Below are positions 48,308 through 56,889 of a stretch of DNA of 64,000 nucleotides, piece by piece (within the stretch, counting starts at the first letter, position 1; each line of letters begins with the position of its first letter). Source of the DNA: JANQIO01 sp965601975 (GTDB taxonomy: Bacteria > Pseudomonadota > Gammaproteobacteria > Pseudomonadales > Halieaceae); contig OZ271856.1 in NCBI GenBank assembly GCA_965601975.1, positions 558,001 to 622,000 on the forward strand, in the 5' to 3' direction. Below the pieces are notes generated by a model that made no database searches, was not told the origin of the DNA, and saw only the letters and a program-made list of their open reading frames with translations. Position numbers and translations under genes: made by a program.

Positions 48308-49348
48308 ATGAAGCTTGGCTTTTTGATGGGGTATTCCGGCAAGCAAATTCACGTACCGATCGATCTCATCAAGCACGCGGAAGGCCTCGGCTACGATTCC
48401 GTGTGGACCGCGGAGGCCTACGGCTCCGACGCGGTGACCGTGGCCACCTGGGTGCTGGCCCAGACCGAGAAGATTCGCGTGGGCACCGCCATCATGCAGA
48501 TGCCGGCCCGGACCCCGGCCATGGCGGCGATGACGGCCATGAGCCTGGCGCAGATGTCCAACAACCGCTTTATCGTGGGCCTGGGCGCCTCCGGCCCCCA
48601 GGTGGTCGAAGGCTGGCACGGGGTTCCCTACGGCAAGCCGATCACCCGCACCCGTGAGTACATCCAGATCATGCGCAAGATCATGGCCCGGGAAGGCCCG
48701 GTCGAATTCGACGGCGCCATGTACCAGATGCCCAACAAGGGCGAGGGCACCACGGGACTGGGCAAGCCGCTCAAGTCCATCCTGGAAGCCAATACGGATA
48801 TCCCGATCTACACGGCCTCCATCACCCCGGCGGGCCTGAAGTGTGCCGCCCAGGTGGCCGACGGCGTGTTCCCGGTGTGGATGGACCCGGACAAGTACAG
48901 CCTGTTCGAAGACGACTTCAACACTGGCTTCGAAAAAGCCGAGGGCGACAAGAGCCTCAAGGACTTCGACGTAGCGCCGTTTGTCTCGGTAATGATGAAC
49001 GACGACCTGGACCTGGCCTTCGACTCCCTGCGTCCCTGGCTGGCGCTGTACATTGGCGGCATGGGCGCCAAGGGCAAGAACTTCTACAACGACTACGCCA
49101 CCCGACTGGGCTACGGTGACGCCGCCGAGCAGATCCAGGACAAGTACCTGGCTGGAGAGAAACTGGAAGCCGAGAGCCTCGTCCCCAACGAGCTGCTCGA
49201 CGAGGTGGCCCTGGTGGGACCGAAGGACCGCATCCGCGAGCGCCTGTCCCGCTGGAAGGAAGCCGGCAAGCGCGGTGAAGTGGGCAGCATGCTGGTCGGT
49301 GCCCAGGATCCCGCCGTTCTGGAGCTGCTCGCCGAAGAGATGCTCTGA
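48308..49348 (+). CDS. LLM-class flavin-dependent oxidoreductase (F420-type family)
   Basis: 346 residues. A TIM-barrel luciferase-like protein: MKLGFLMGYSGKQIHVPIDL, YDSVWTAEAYGSDAVTVATW, RIVGLGASGPQ-type loop (IVGLGASGPQVVEGWHG) and CAAQVADGVFPVW. Family members use FMN or F420; the latter is uncommon in gammaproteobacteria, so the cofactor is uncertain. It overlaps the next SDR by one base (TGATG) and starts the 48.3-50.9 kb operon. Confidence 0.85.
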   Translation: MKLGFLMGYSGKQIHVPIDLIKHAEGLGYDSVWTAEAYGSDAVTVATWVLAQTEKIRVGTAIMQMPARTPAMAAMTAMSLAQMSNNRFIVGLGASGPQVVEGWHGVPYGKPITRTREYIQIMRKIMAREGPVEFDGAMYQMPNKGEGTTGLGKPLKSILEANTDIPIYTASITPAGLKCAAQVADGVFPVWMDPDKYSLFEDDFNTGFEKAEGDKSLKDFDVAPFVSVMMNDDLDLAFDSLRPWLALYIGGMGAKGKNFYNDYATRLGYGDAAEQIQDKYLAGEKLEAESLVPNELLDEVALVGPKDRIRERLSRWKEAGKRGEVGSMLVGAQDPAVLELLAEEML

Positions 49349-50139
49349 TGCAGGTGCGGGACAAGGTCGTTGTCGTCACCGGTGGCGCCAACGGCATCGG
49401 CAAGGCATTGTGTGAACGCTTTGCCGCCGAGGGCGCGCGCCTGGTGGCGGTTGCCGACCTCGAGGAAGACAATGCCAATGCCGTGGCCCAGGCCATCGGC
49501 GGCGTCGGCTTCGGCGTCAATGTGCGCGACGAGGCCGAGATCAAGGCCATGGTCGACGATATCCAGCGCGAGCACGGCCCCATCGACCTGTTCTGCAGCA
49601 ACGCAGGCATCATCGCCACAGACGGCGAGCCCTGGTGGGCCACCTCTGCACCCAACGACACCTGGCAGGCCATGTGGGATATCCACGTCATGGCCCATGT
49701 CTACGCGGCCAGGGCCTGCCTGCCCGTCATGCTGGAGCGGGGCGAGGGCTACTTTCTCAATACCGTGTCTGCCGCCGGCCTGCTCAACCAGATTGGTGAC
49801 GCCGCCTATTCCACCACCAAGCACGCGGCGGTGGGCTTCGCGGAAGCCCTGGCCATCACCCACGGGGACGACGGCATCAAGGTGTCGATGATCTGCCCCC
49901 AGGCAGTGGCAACCCGCATGATCGGCGATTTCGAGGGCGGCGGTAGCGCGGGGGTGGACGGCGTCCTCACCCCGGCGGACGTGGCCGAGGCGGTGATACA
50001 GGGGCTCGACGAGGAGCGCTTCATGATCCTGCCCCACCCGGAAGTGGAGCAGTACCGCCAGAACAAAGCCAAGGATTACGACCGCTGGATCGGCGGCATG
50101 CGCAAACTCCGCCGCCACTTCGGCAACCCTGAAACCTGA
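49348..50139 (+). CDS. Short-chain dehydrogenase/reductase
   Basis: 263 residues. VVVTGGANGIGKALCERFAAEGA binds NAD(P), FCSNAGII, then the catalytic region FLNTVSAAGLLNQIGDAAYSTTKHAAV (Ser, YxxxK). The start overlaps the preceding stop. Likely acts on the same acyl or alcohol substrate class as the LLM enzyme beside it; a specific reaction cannot be given. Confidence 0.92.
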   Translation: MQVRDKVVVVTGGANGIGKALCERFAAEGARLVAVADLEEDNANAVAQAIGGVGFGVNVRDEAEIKAMVDDIQREHGPIDLFCSNAGIIATDGEPWWATSAPNDTWQAMWDIHVMAHVYAARACLPVMLERGEGYFLNTVSAAGLLNQIGDAAYSTTKHAAVGFAEALAITHGDDGIKVSMICPQAVATRMIGDFEGGGSAGVDGVLTPADVAEAVIQGLDEERFMILPHPEVEQYRQNKAKDYDRWIGGMRKLRRHFGNPET

Positions 50140-50157
50140 TCTCTACGGGAATTACTC

Positions 50158-50934
50158 ATGGCAGCTATCGACCTGTTTCGACTCGACAACAAGATCGCCC
50201 TGGTCAGCGGCGCCAGCCGCGGTATCGGCGAGGCGATCGCGCACGGCATTGCCGAGCAGGGCGCCCACGTGATCGTTTCCAGCCGCAAGCTCGACGGCTG
50301 CGAGGCGGTGGCCCAGGCCATTCGGGATAACGGCGGCCAGGCCACGGCCCTGGCCTGCCATGCGGGCGATCTCGAGGCGATCGATGCCATGTTCGCCGAG
50401 GTGGTCGAGACGTTCGGCGGCCTCGACATCCTGGTCAACTGCGGGGGCACCAACCCCTATTTCGGCCCGGTGGCGGAGACGCCCATGTCGGCCTTTGACA
50501 AGACCTTCGAGGTCAACTTCCGCGGGCCCTTCTACATGAGCGAGAAGGCCGTGGCGATCATGAAGGAGCGGGGCGGCGGCAGCATTCTCAACGTCGCGTC
50601 CATCGACGGTATCAGCGCCGGCACGTTCCAGGGGGTGTACAGCACCACCAAGGCCGCCATGATCAGCATGACCCAGTCCTTTGCCCTGGAGAACGGCCCC
50701 CACGGAATCCGCGTCAATGCGCTGTGCCCGGGCCTGACCGAAACCAAGTTCACTACCGTGTTCATGGAGCAGGAGGGCTACGCTGACACGATCCAGCATT
50801 TGCCGCTGCAGAAGGCGGCGCAGCCCGTCGATATGGTGGGCGCCTCCCTGCTGATGGTCAGTGACGCCGGCGCGTGCATGACCGGGCAGACGCTGGTCGT
50901 CGACAGCGGTGGCCTCATTTCGCACGGGCTCTAG
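50158..50934 (+). CDS. Short-chain dehydrogenase/reductase (FabG-like)
   Basis: 258 residues. ALVSGASRGIGEAIAHGIAEQGA (NAD(P) site), ILVNCGGTN in place of NNAG, ILNVASIDGISAGTFQGVYSTTKAAMISM (Ser, YxxxK) and the C-terminal MTGQTLVVDSGGLISHG are canonical. It lies 18 bp after the previous SDR. FabG-type beta-ketoacyl or hydroxyacyl chemistry fits the neighbouring acyl-CoA genes. Confidence 0.92.
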   Translation: MAAIDLFRLDNKIALVSGASRGIGEAIAHGIAEQGAHVIVSSRKLDGCEAVAQAIRDNGGQATALACHAGDLEAIDAMFAEVVETFGGLDILVNCGGTNPYFGPVAETPMSAFDKTFEVNFRGPFYMSEKAVAIMKERGGGSILNVASIDGISAGTFQGVYSTTKAAMISMTQSFALENGPHGIRVNALCPGLTETKFTTVFMEQEGYADTIQHLPLQKAAQPVDMVGASLLMVSDAGACMTGQTLVVDSGGLISHGL

Positions 50935-50955
50935 CCGAACGGTATACTTGCTGCC

Positions 50956-52704
50956 GTGGAAACCTCGCAGCGCTTCGCACACACCATCCTGAACGGCTTC
51001 GAGTCGTACTTCGCCGATTTCCAGAATATTACCCTGGCGGCGAAGCCGCGCTTCGAGAATGCCGACTGGCAGGGCATTCACGCAGCGGGCCGCGAACGCA
51101 TCGACCTGTACAAGGTCAAGGTGAACAAGGTCATGGACTATGTGCGGCTGATCGCCGGGGAGCATATCCGTGACCTGAACTTCTGGACCGACGCCCGTGC
51201 TCACTACGCGGCGCTTATCAAGGGCCACAACAACTTCGAGATTGCCGAGACCTTCTTCAATTCGGTGTACTGCTCCAGCTTCGAGCATCGCAAGATCCGC
51301 AATGAGTACGCCTTCGTGTTCTCGTCCCAGGGGGACATGCCGCCGGTGGGCGAAGCCCGAATCCTGCGCAACTATCGCTCCCCGGACGGGGTCGAGGCGA
51401 TGTTTTCCCGGATGCTCGACGAATATTCTTTCTCCATCCCCTGGGAGGACCGTGCACGCGACGCCCGCAATATTGCCACCGCCCTGCGTGAGAAACTGTT
51501 CCCGGATTTCCCAGTGGTGGAGCACCAGCTGCAGGCGCTGACCCTGGAGTCGGTATTCTTCCGCAACAAGGGCGCCTACATCGTCGGCAAGCTGATCGCG
51601 GGACGGGAGTCGATGCCTTTCGTGCTGCCGATCCTGCACACCGAACAGGGCAGCCTGTTCGTGGATACCATCCTGTTCGGCTCCGACAAGGTGAGTGTGG
51701 TATTCAGCTTCACCCGCAGCTACTTCCTGGTGGACGCCGAGATTCCGTCGCAGTACGTGCTGTTCCTGCAAAGCCTGATGCCCGCGAAGCCCATCTCAGA
51801 GATCTACAGCTGCATGGGCTACAACAAGCACGGCAAGACCTACTTCCACCGCTGCGCCTACCGCCATATGGCGAGCACCACCGACCAGTTCATCACCGCG
51901 CCCGGCATCAAGGGCATGGTGATGAGTGTGTTCACGCTGCCGAGCTATGACTTCGTGTTCAAGATCATCAAGGATCGCTTCACCCCGCCCAAGGACATGA
52001 CCCGCGAGGAGGTCATGGAGAAATACAGGATGGTCAAGCGCGCGGACCGGGCAGGCCGCATGGCGGACACGCAGGAATTCAACAACCTGGCGTTCGCCCG
52101 CAACCGGTTTTCCGACGAACTGATGGAAGAACTGCGCGAAGTTGCTCCGTCGATAATCGACGAACATGGCTCTGCCCTGATCATCCGTCATGTCTACGTG
52201 GAGCGACGCATGGTGCCGCTGAACCTGTACCTGCAGGACGCCACCGACGAGCAGGTGTGGGCGGTGATGGACGAGTACGGCAACGCCATCAAGGAACTGG
52301 CGGCGGCCAATATCTTCCCGGGCGACATGCTGCTCAAGAACTTCGGGGTCACCCGCCACGGGCGGGTGGTGTTCTATGACTACGACGAAATTGTGCCGCT
52401 GATGGACTGCAAGTTCCGCGAGATCCCGCCGCCGCGCAATGAAGAAGACGAGATGTCGGGAACGCCCTGGTACTCGGTGGCGGCCAACGATATCTTCCCG
52501 GAAGAGTTCCGCCTGTTTTTCAGCGGCAACCAGCGCGCCAGGAAGGTCTTCGACGAGCTGCACAGCGAGATCTATGAGGCCAGTTTCTGGCGGGGCCTGC
52601 AGGACAATATCGCCGCCGGCTTCGTACAGGACTTCTTCCCGTATCGCCGCAAGCTGCGCTTCACGCGTCAGGAGGAGCCGCTGCAGCGGGTTTACAATGG
52701 CTAG
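50956..52704 (+). CDS. aceK: Isocitrate dehydrogenase kinase/phosphatase AceK
   Basis: 582 residues (E. coli 578). The AceK-specific opening FAHTILNGFESYFADFQNIT and central YNKHGKTYFHRCAYRH, ITAPGIKGMVMSVFTLPSYDFVFKIIKDRF are present; HGRVVFYDYDEI fits the kinase catalytic loop. It phosphorylates or dephosphorylates isocitrate dehydrogenase to route carbon into the glyoxylate bypass, fitting growth on fatty acids. It is not beside aceBA here. The GTG start at 50956 is 7 bp after a TATACT element. Confidence 0.96.
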   Translation: METSQRFAHTILNGFESYFADFQNITLAAKPRFENADWQGIHAAGRERIDLYKVKVNKVMDYVRLIAGEHIRDLNFWTDARAHYAALIKGHNNFEIAETFFNSVYCSSFEHRKIRNEYAFVFSSQGDMPPVGEARILRNYRSPDGVEAMFSRMLDEYSFSIPWEDRARDARNIATALREKLFPDFPVVEHQLQALTLESVFFRNKGAYIVGKLIAGRESMPFVLPILHTEQGSLFVDTILFGSDKVSVVFSFTRSYFLVDAEIPSQYVLFLQSLMPAKPISEIYSCMGYNKHGKTYFHRCAYRHMASTTDQFITAPGIKGMVMSVFTLPSYDFVFKIIKDRFTPPKDMTREEVMEKYRMVKRADRAGRMADTQEFNNLAFARNRFSDELMEELREVAPSIIDEHGSALIIRHVYVERRMVPLNLYLQDATDEQVWAVMDEYGNAIKELAAANIFPGDMLLKNFGVTRHGRVVFYDYDEIVPLMDCKFREIPPPRNEEDEMSGTPWYSVAANDIFPEEFRLFFSGNQRARKVFDELHSEIYEASFWRGLQDNIAAGFVQDFFPYRRKLRFTRQEEPLQRVYNG

Positions 52705-53407
52705 TATCTACCTGATTCGCCACGGCCAGGCGTCGTTTGGCACGGATGACTATGATCGCCTGTCGGACCTGGGCTGTCGCCAGGCCGAAGTGCTGGGGGA
52801 GTACTTTGAGCACCGCGGGTTGCACTTCGACGCGGTCTATACCGGTGAGCTGAAGCGACAGAAGAAGACGGCGGCCCTCGCCGTCGGCCATCGCGTGCCC
52901 GAGGGCGAGCACCGGATCGACGCGCGTTTCAACGAGATCGACAATGCAGGCCAGCTGGATGCCATCACGCCGATCCTGCTTGAGGCAAGACCTGAGCTGA
53001 AGGAGTGGGCGGACAAGGCATTCCACTCCAGCAAGGACTACCAGAAGCTGCTGGAGCAGGTGTTCAACTACTGGGTAAACCTCGGCGAGGACTCCCCCGA
53101 AGGACTGCAGAGCTGGCCCGAATACTCCGGTGGCGTTCGCGATGCGCTGTCAGAAGTGATGCGTGATCAGGGTCCCGGAACCAATGCCGCTATCTTCACC
53201 TCCGGGGGCACGATTGCTACTATCGTCGCCCAGGTGCTGGGGGCCGGCGATGCCGGGACCTACCAGTTTTACGAGCCCGTGATTAACTGCTCGGTCACCC
53301 AACTCTTGTACAACCCCAGGAAAGTGTCCCTGTCCTATTACAACGACCATTCCTTCCTCGACCTCATGGGTCGCCAGCGCGGCGAGCAGCTCATTACCTA
53401 TCGCTGA
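52697..53407 (+). CDS. Histidine phosphatase family protein (phosphoglycerate-mutase-like)
   Basis: 236 residues from the ATG at 52697, overlapping the aceK stop by 8 bp. SIYLIRHGQASFGTDDYDRLSDLGCRQA has the RHG motif and conserved Arg, and FTSGGTIATIVAQVL is a weak match to the second catalytic region. Substrate unknown; phosphoester hydrolysis is expected. Confidence 0.88.
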   Translation: MASIYLIRHGQASFGTDDYDRLSDLGCRQAEVLGEYFEHRGLHFDAVYTGELKRQKKTAALAVGHRVPEGEHRIDARFNEIDNAGQLDAITPILLEARPELKEWADKAFHSSKDYQKLLEQVFNYWVNLGEDSPEGLQSWPEYSGGVRDALSEVMRDQGPGTNAAIFTSGGTIATIVAQVLGAGDAGTYQFYEPVINCSVTQLLYNPRKVSLSYYNDHSFLDLMGRQRGEQLITYR

Positions 53408-53952
53408 TGGTTGATATTTTCCTGGTTCGCCACGGTGAGGCGGCGGCATCCTGGGGGGAAGACCCCGATCCGGGCCTGAGTCATCTCGGGCGCCAGCAGG
53501 CCCGCCAGGTTCGCGACGAGCTGGAACGCTACGAGAGCCTGCACATCGTCTCCAGCCCCCTGCTGCGTGCGAAGGAAACCGCCCAGCCGCTGGCCACGGC
53601 GCTGCGCACACAGGTACATCTGGACGAGAATTTCCGTGAGATTCCCTCGCCCGTGGGCATCGATGACCGCCAGGCCTGGCTGTCCGGGTTCATGCGCCAG
53701 GAGTGGCAGGAGCAGGGCCCCGAGGTGCTGGGCTGGCGAGACCGGGCCTGGAATGCCCTGTTCGAGCTGGAACAGCACACGGCAGTGTTTACTCACTTCA
53801 TGATCATCAACGCCATCTGTTCACGGCTGATGGAAGCGCCGGAAACGGTGTGTTGCGTACCTGACAACGGGTCTATCACCCGCCTGAAGCTGGCGGCGCG
53901 ATCCCTGGAACTGGTCGACGTAGGGCGTCAGCAGCAAACTCACGTTGTGTAA
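53407..53952 (+). CDS. Histidine phosphatase family protein (SixA/PGM-like)
   Basis: 181 residues. DIFLVRHGEAAASWGEDPDPGLSHLGRQQA carries RHG; VFTHFMIINAICSRLM is the second catalytic His region (THF). Two adjacent histidine phosphatases behind aceK could dephosphorylate signalling proteins or metabolites, but no partner is visible. The ATG shares one base with the upstream TGA. Confidence 0.88.
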   Translation: MVDIFLVRHGEAAASWGEDPDPGLSHLGRQQARQVRDELERYESLHIVSSPLLRAKETAQPLATALRTQVHLDENFREIPSPVGIDDRQAWLSGFMRQEWQEQGPEVLGWRDRAWNALFELEQHTAVFTHFMIINAICSRLMEAPETVCCVPDNGSITRLKLAARSLELVDVGRQQQTHVV

Positions 53953-54188
53953 GTGGGTTGTGCGTGTACTGCCCGACCCCCTGACCGGGGCGCATTTGGC
54001 CTGCCAGGTCGCCCACTAATGCGACATACGCGGCATTTTCAGGCAAATTACTTGCGCTCCTTGTCTATTCCGGCATTTTTGTTAATGCTAGCCAACACGG
54101 GCCGGCCACGACTCGGTGAAAGGCGCCACGGGCCCATATAATTGATTGATGCAATAAGCTGTGACGGCGGGGGAGCCGCTGCAAATCC

Positions 54189-56009
54189 ATGACAGACAAT
54201 ACCGTCGAGTACAAGCTTGTCGCTGATGGCATTCTGCCGGACCAGGATCATGACAAGGTCGCCATTGCCTTGTCAGGGTTGCTGGAAGTCGACCTGGCCG
54301 AGGCTCTGAAACTGCTGGATGGTGCGCGCACCGTACAGGAGGGGCTCGACCTGTCCTCCGCCGTAAAGCTCCAGACGCAGCTGAAGGATATTGGCGTCAA
54401 TGCATCCGTCTCGCTCAAATCCGCGGAGGAAAAGGCTGCGGACAGCGATGAGGCGGAAGAAGACGAACACGAGGCGGAATCTCAGGCTGAGCCCGAACCG
54501 GAGCCCGAGCCCGAACCGGAGCCCGAACCGGAGCCGGAACCCGAACCCGAACCCGAACCAGAGCCCGAACCCGAACCAGAGCCCGAACCCGAACCCGAGC
54601 CCGAACCCGAACCCGAACCCGAACCCGAGCCGGAGCCGGAGCCGGAACCCGAACCCGAGCCGGAACCGGAGCCTGAACCGGAGCCTGAACCGGAGCCGGA
54701 GCCTGAACCCGAACCCGAACCCGAGCCGGAACCCGAACCCGAACCCGAGCCGGAACCGGAGCCGGAGCCCGAACCGGAACCCGAGCCAGAGCCTGAAGAA
54801 GAAGTAGAAGAAGCACCCGTGCTCGACGTCGTGCCCGAAATGGGCACGGAGGCTGAGGACGACTCTTCACAGGACCTGCTGGAAGAGTTTGCCCTCATGG
54901 AGGAGCCGGAACTGGAGCCGGAACCCGAACCGGAGCCGGAGCCCGAACCGAAGCCCGAACCCGAGCCCGAACCCGAACCCGAGCCCGAACCCGAACCCGA
55001 GCCCGAGCCCGAGCCCGAGCCCGAACCAAAGCCAAAGCCGAAGCCAAAGCCAAAGCCAAAGCCAAAGCCGAAGCCGCAGCCAGCGCCCGAACCGGCGGCC
55101 CCGTCGCTTGACCTGGACGAGCAGCTCCTCGCTGATACAGAGGCGGATGCCCCGGGGCTGGATCTGGACGCACAGCTCGATGCCGACGTCCCGCCGGCAG
55201 CAGATTCGCCAGCGCTGGACCTGGATGAGCAGCTCGATGCCGATTCCCCCACCCTCGAGCCCATGGAGGCGCCCGCCGAGGAGGCACCTGCCGAGAGCGA
55301 GAGTCCCGCGCGGCCCGTCTCCCGGTCAATGGAAGCGACAGAGCCGGGATCGACCATGCTCTGCCCGGCCTGCAATACCCTCCAGCCCCGAGCCGACCGC
55401 TGTACCGCCTGCGGCGCAGACATGGCAGGGCTGAGGGATGCGGCGGCCGGGAAGAGTGGCGCGGGGCTCCCTGCTGCGGCTATCGGTGGTGCAGTCGCCG
55501 CCCTTGCACTGATGGCTGTCGGCATCTTCCTCCTGCTCTCTCCGCAGGAACCCGCAGAGCCGCCGGCACCCCCACCGCTGCCGTCCGCTGAAGAAATCTG
55601 GTCCGACACACGCGCAACTGAGTGGTTCAAGGAAGCCCGGGACGACGCCGAGCTTTACATGACGCTGGATGGTTCCCCTGCGTCGGTGCGCCAGTTCATG
55701 GTGGAGCGGAAGTACACCATGGGCAATGCTCCGGCAGAGGTCTCCGAAGATGAACTGCAGTACTTCTACAAGGTGGACTCGGAAGATCTGAAGTGGATGG
55801 TGGAAAACCAGCCCGAATTCGACGCCTGGAGTGCACGCATGCGCGGGCACCTGAGCGGGCGCCGGCGGGCCGAACTGAAAGCCGCAATGCCCCGTCCCAG
55901 CCCGACCGCGAGCGTTCCGAAGTTTAGCGTTGTGGGCCTGATCTGCCTGGTGGCCGGCGTTGCCGCCGGCATCTGGGCTGCCCGCGCGGTTTCCAGGAAA
56001 CGCCGCTAG
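54189..56009 (+). CDS. Glu-Pro-repeat zinc-ribbon membrane protein
   Basis: 606 residues. Residues about 1-95 form a small folded-looking domain (VAIALSGLLEVDLAEALKLL...TQLKDIGVNASV). Residues 101-202 are 51 consecutive Glu-Pro dipeptides. An acidic linker is followed by a second Glu-Pro then Lys-Pro tract (about 243-300). Short repeats LDLDEQLxAD follow. Cysteines 392, 395, 405 and 408 (CPAC...CTAC) form a zinc ribbon. Two membrane segments (about 428-450 and 578-600) enclose a soluble part. The (EP)n stretch is expected to be rigid and extended, perhaps spanning the periplasm or cytoplasm. I do not recognise the family. Confidence 0.7.
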   Translation: MTDNTVEYKLVADGILPDQDHDKVAIALSGLLEVDLAEALKLLDGARTVQEGLDLSSAVKLQTQLKDIGVNASVSLKSAEEKAADSDEAEEDEHEAESQAEPEPEPEPEPEPEPEPEPEPEPEPEPEPEPEPEPEPEPEPEPEPEPEPEPEPEPEPEPEPEPEPEPEPEPEPEPEPEPEPEPEPEPEPEPEPEPEPEPEPEPEEEVEEAPVLDVVPEMGTEAEDDSSQDLLEEFALMEEPELEPEPEPEPEPEPKPEPEPEPEPEPEPEPEPEPEPEPEPKPKPKPKPKPKPKPKPQPAPEPAAPSLDLDEQLLADTEADAPGLDLDAQLDADVPPAADSPALDLDEQLDADSPTLEPMEAPAEEAPAESESPARPVSRSMEATEPGSTMLCPACNTLQPRADRCTACGADMAGLRDAAAGKSGAGLPAAAIGGAVAALALMAVGIFLLLSPQEPAEPPAPPPLPSAEEIWSDTRATEWFKEARDDAELYMTLDGSPASVRQFMVERKYTMGNAPAEVSEDELQYFYKVDSEDLKWMVENQPEFDAWSARMRGHLSGRRRAELKAAMPRPSPTASVPKFSVVGLICLVAGVAAGIWAARAVSRKRR

Positions 56010-56869
56010 GGTTTTGCAGGTGGGCGCAGCAGCGCCTCCTGGGCCACCGAGGCCACCAGCCGACCATCCTGTGTATAGAAACATCCCCGGGTAAAGCCGC
56101 GCGCGGCCATGGCCGCCGGGCTGTCCTGGTCGTACAACAACCACTCGTTGGCGGCAAAAGGCTGGTGAAACCACAGGGCGTGGTCGAGGCTGGCGAACAT
56201 GAAACCCTCGCTGCGCGTGGTTTTCGGATGCGGGTTGAGGGCGACCCCCAGTAGCGACATATCCGACATGTAGGCCAACAGCGTCTGGTGCCCGATGGGA
56301 TCGTCGGGCAATTCGCCGATCGCCCGCATCCACACCTGCTGTGTCGGCTCGCGAATGTCCTGCTCCGGGTGAATGTAGTCGCGCCGATCGACATAGCGCC
56401 GGTCGATCGACCAGGACTGCAGTGGGTCAAAGCGTCCCGGGTGCTCTTTCGACATGCGCTCCCAGTAGGCCTGGTCGGTTTCCAGGTCTTCCGGGTCCGG
56501 GGTGTCCGGCATCTCAAAGTGGTGGGCAAAGCCGGGCTCTTCGATATGGAAGGAGATGGACGTATTGAAAATGGCGCGGCCATTCTGCTTGGCCACCACC
56601 CGCCGCGTGGTGAAACTGCGCCCGTCGCGGATGGGGTCCACTTCGTAGATGATCTTGTGGCTAGGATCACCCGGCCGCAGGAAGTAGGCGTGCATGGAGT
56701 GGGCCAGCCGGTCGTTCTCCTCGACCGTGCGAATCGCCGCATTCAGCGCCTGTGCCAGCACCTGGCCGCCGAACACCCGGCGCGGGCGGCTCGGGCTCTT
56801 GCCCACGAAGAGGTACTTGTCCAGCTGCTCTACCTGCAGGTTTCGCAGCAGTTTCTCCAGATCGCTCAT
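56006..56869 (-). CDS. tesB: Acyl-CoA thioesterase II TesB-like
   Basis: 287 residues from the ATG at 56869 (the frame runs further but that is not homologous). VFGGQVLAQALNAAIRTV, FLRPGDPSHKIIYEVDPIRDGRSFTTRRVVAKQ and LASLDHALWFHQP-type FASLDHALWFHQPF with GRLVASVAQEALLR are TesB double-hotdog landmarks. It hydrolyses acyl-CoA thioesters and lies 20 bp after the tandem-TetR gene, suggesting control of acyl-CoA level by that regulator. Confidence 0.92.
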   Translation of the reverse strand: MSDLEKLLRNLQVEQLDKYLFVGKSPSRPRRVFGGQVLAQALNAAIRTVEENDRLAHSMHAYFLRPGDPSHKIIYEVDPIRDGRSFTTRRVVAKQNGRAIFNTSISFHIEEPGFAHHFEMPDTPDPEDLETDQAYWERMSKEHPGRFDPLQSWSIDRRYVDRRDYIHPEQDIREPTQQVWMRAIGELPDDPIGHQTLLAYMSDMSLLGVALNPHPKTTRSEGFMFASLDHALWFHQPFAANEWLLYDQDSPAAMAARGFTRGCFYTQDGRLVASVAQEALLRPPAKP

Positions 56870-56889
56870 GTTGTTCTCGTTGCGGGGGC

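Noticed and set aside
48308..49348. Evidence that the organism makes F420
   Set aside because: The LLM family includes FMN enzymes, and no F420 biosynthesis gene is present in the window.
54482..55630. Minus-strand protein rich in Gly-Ser repeats
   Set aside because: It is the antisense of the Glu-Pro tract of the 54189-56009 gene and has no independent start or homology.
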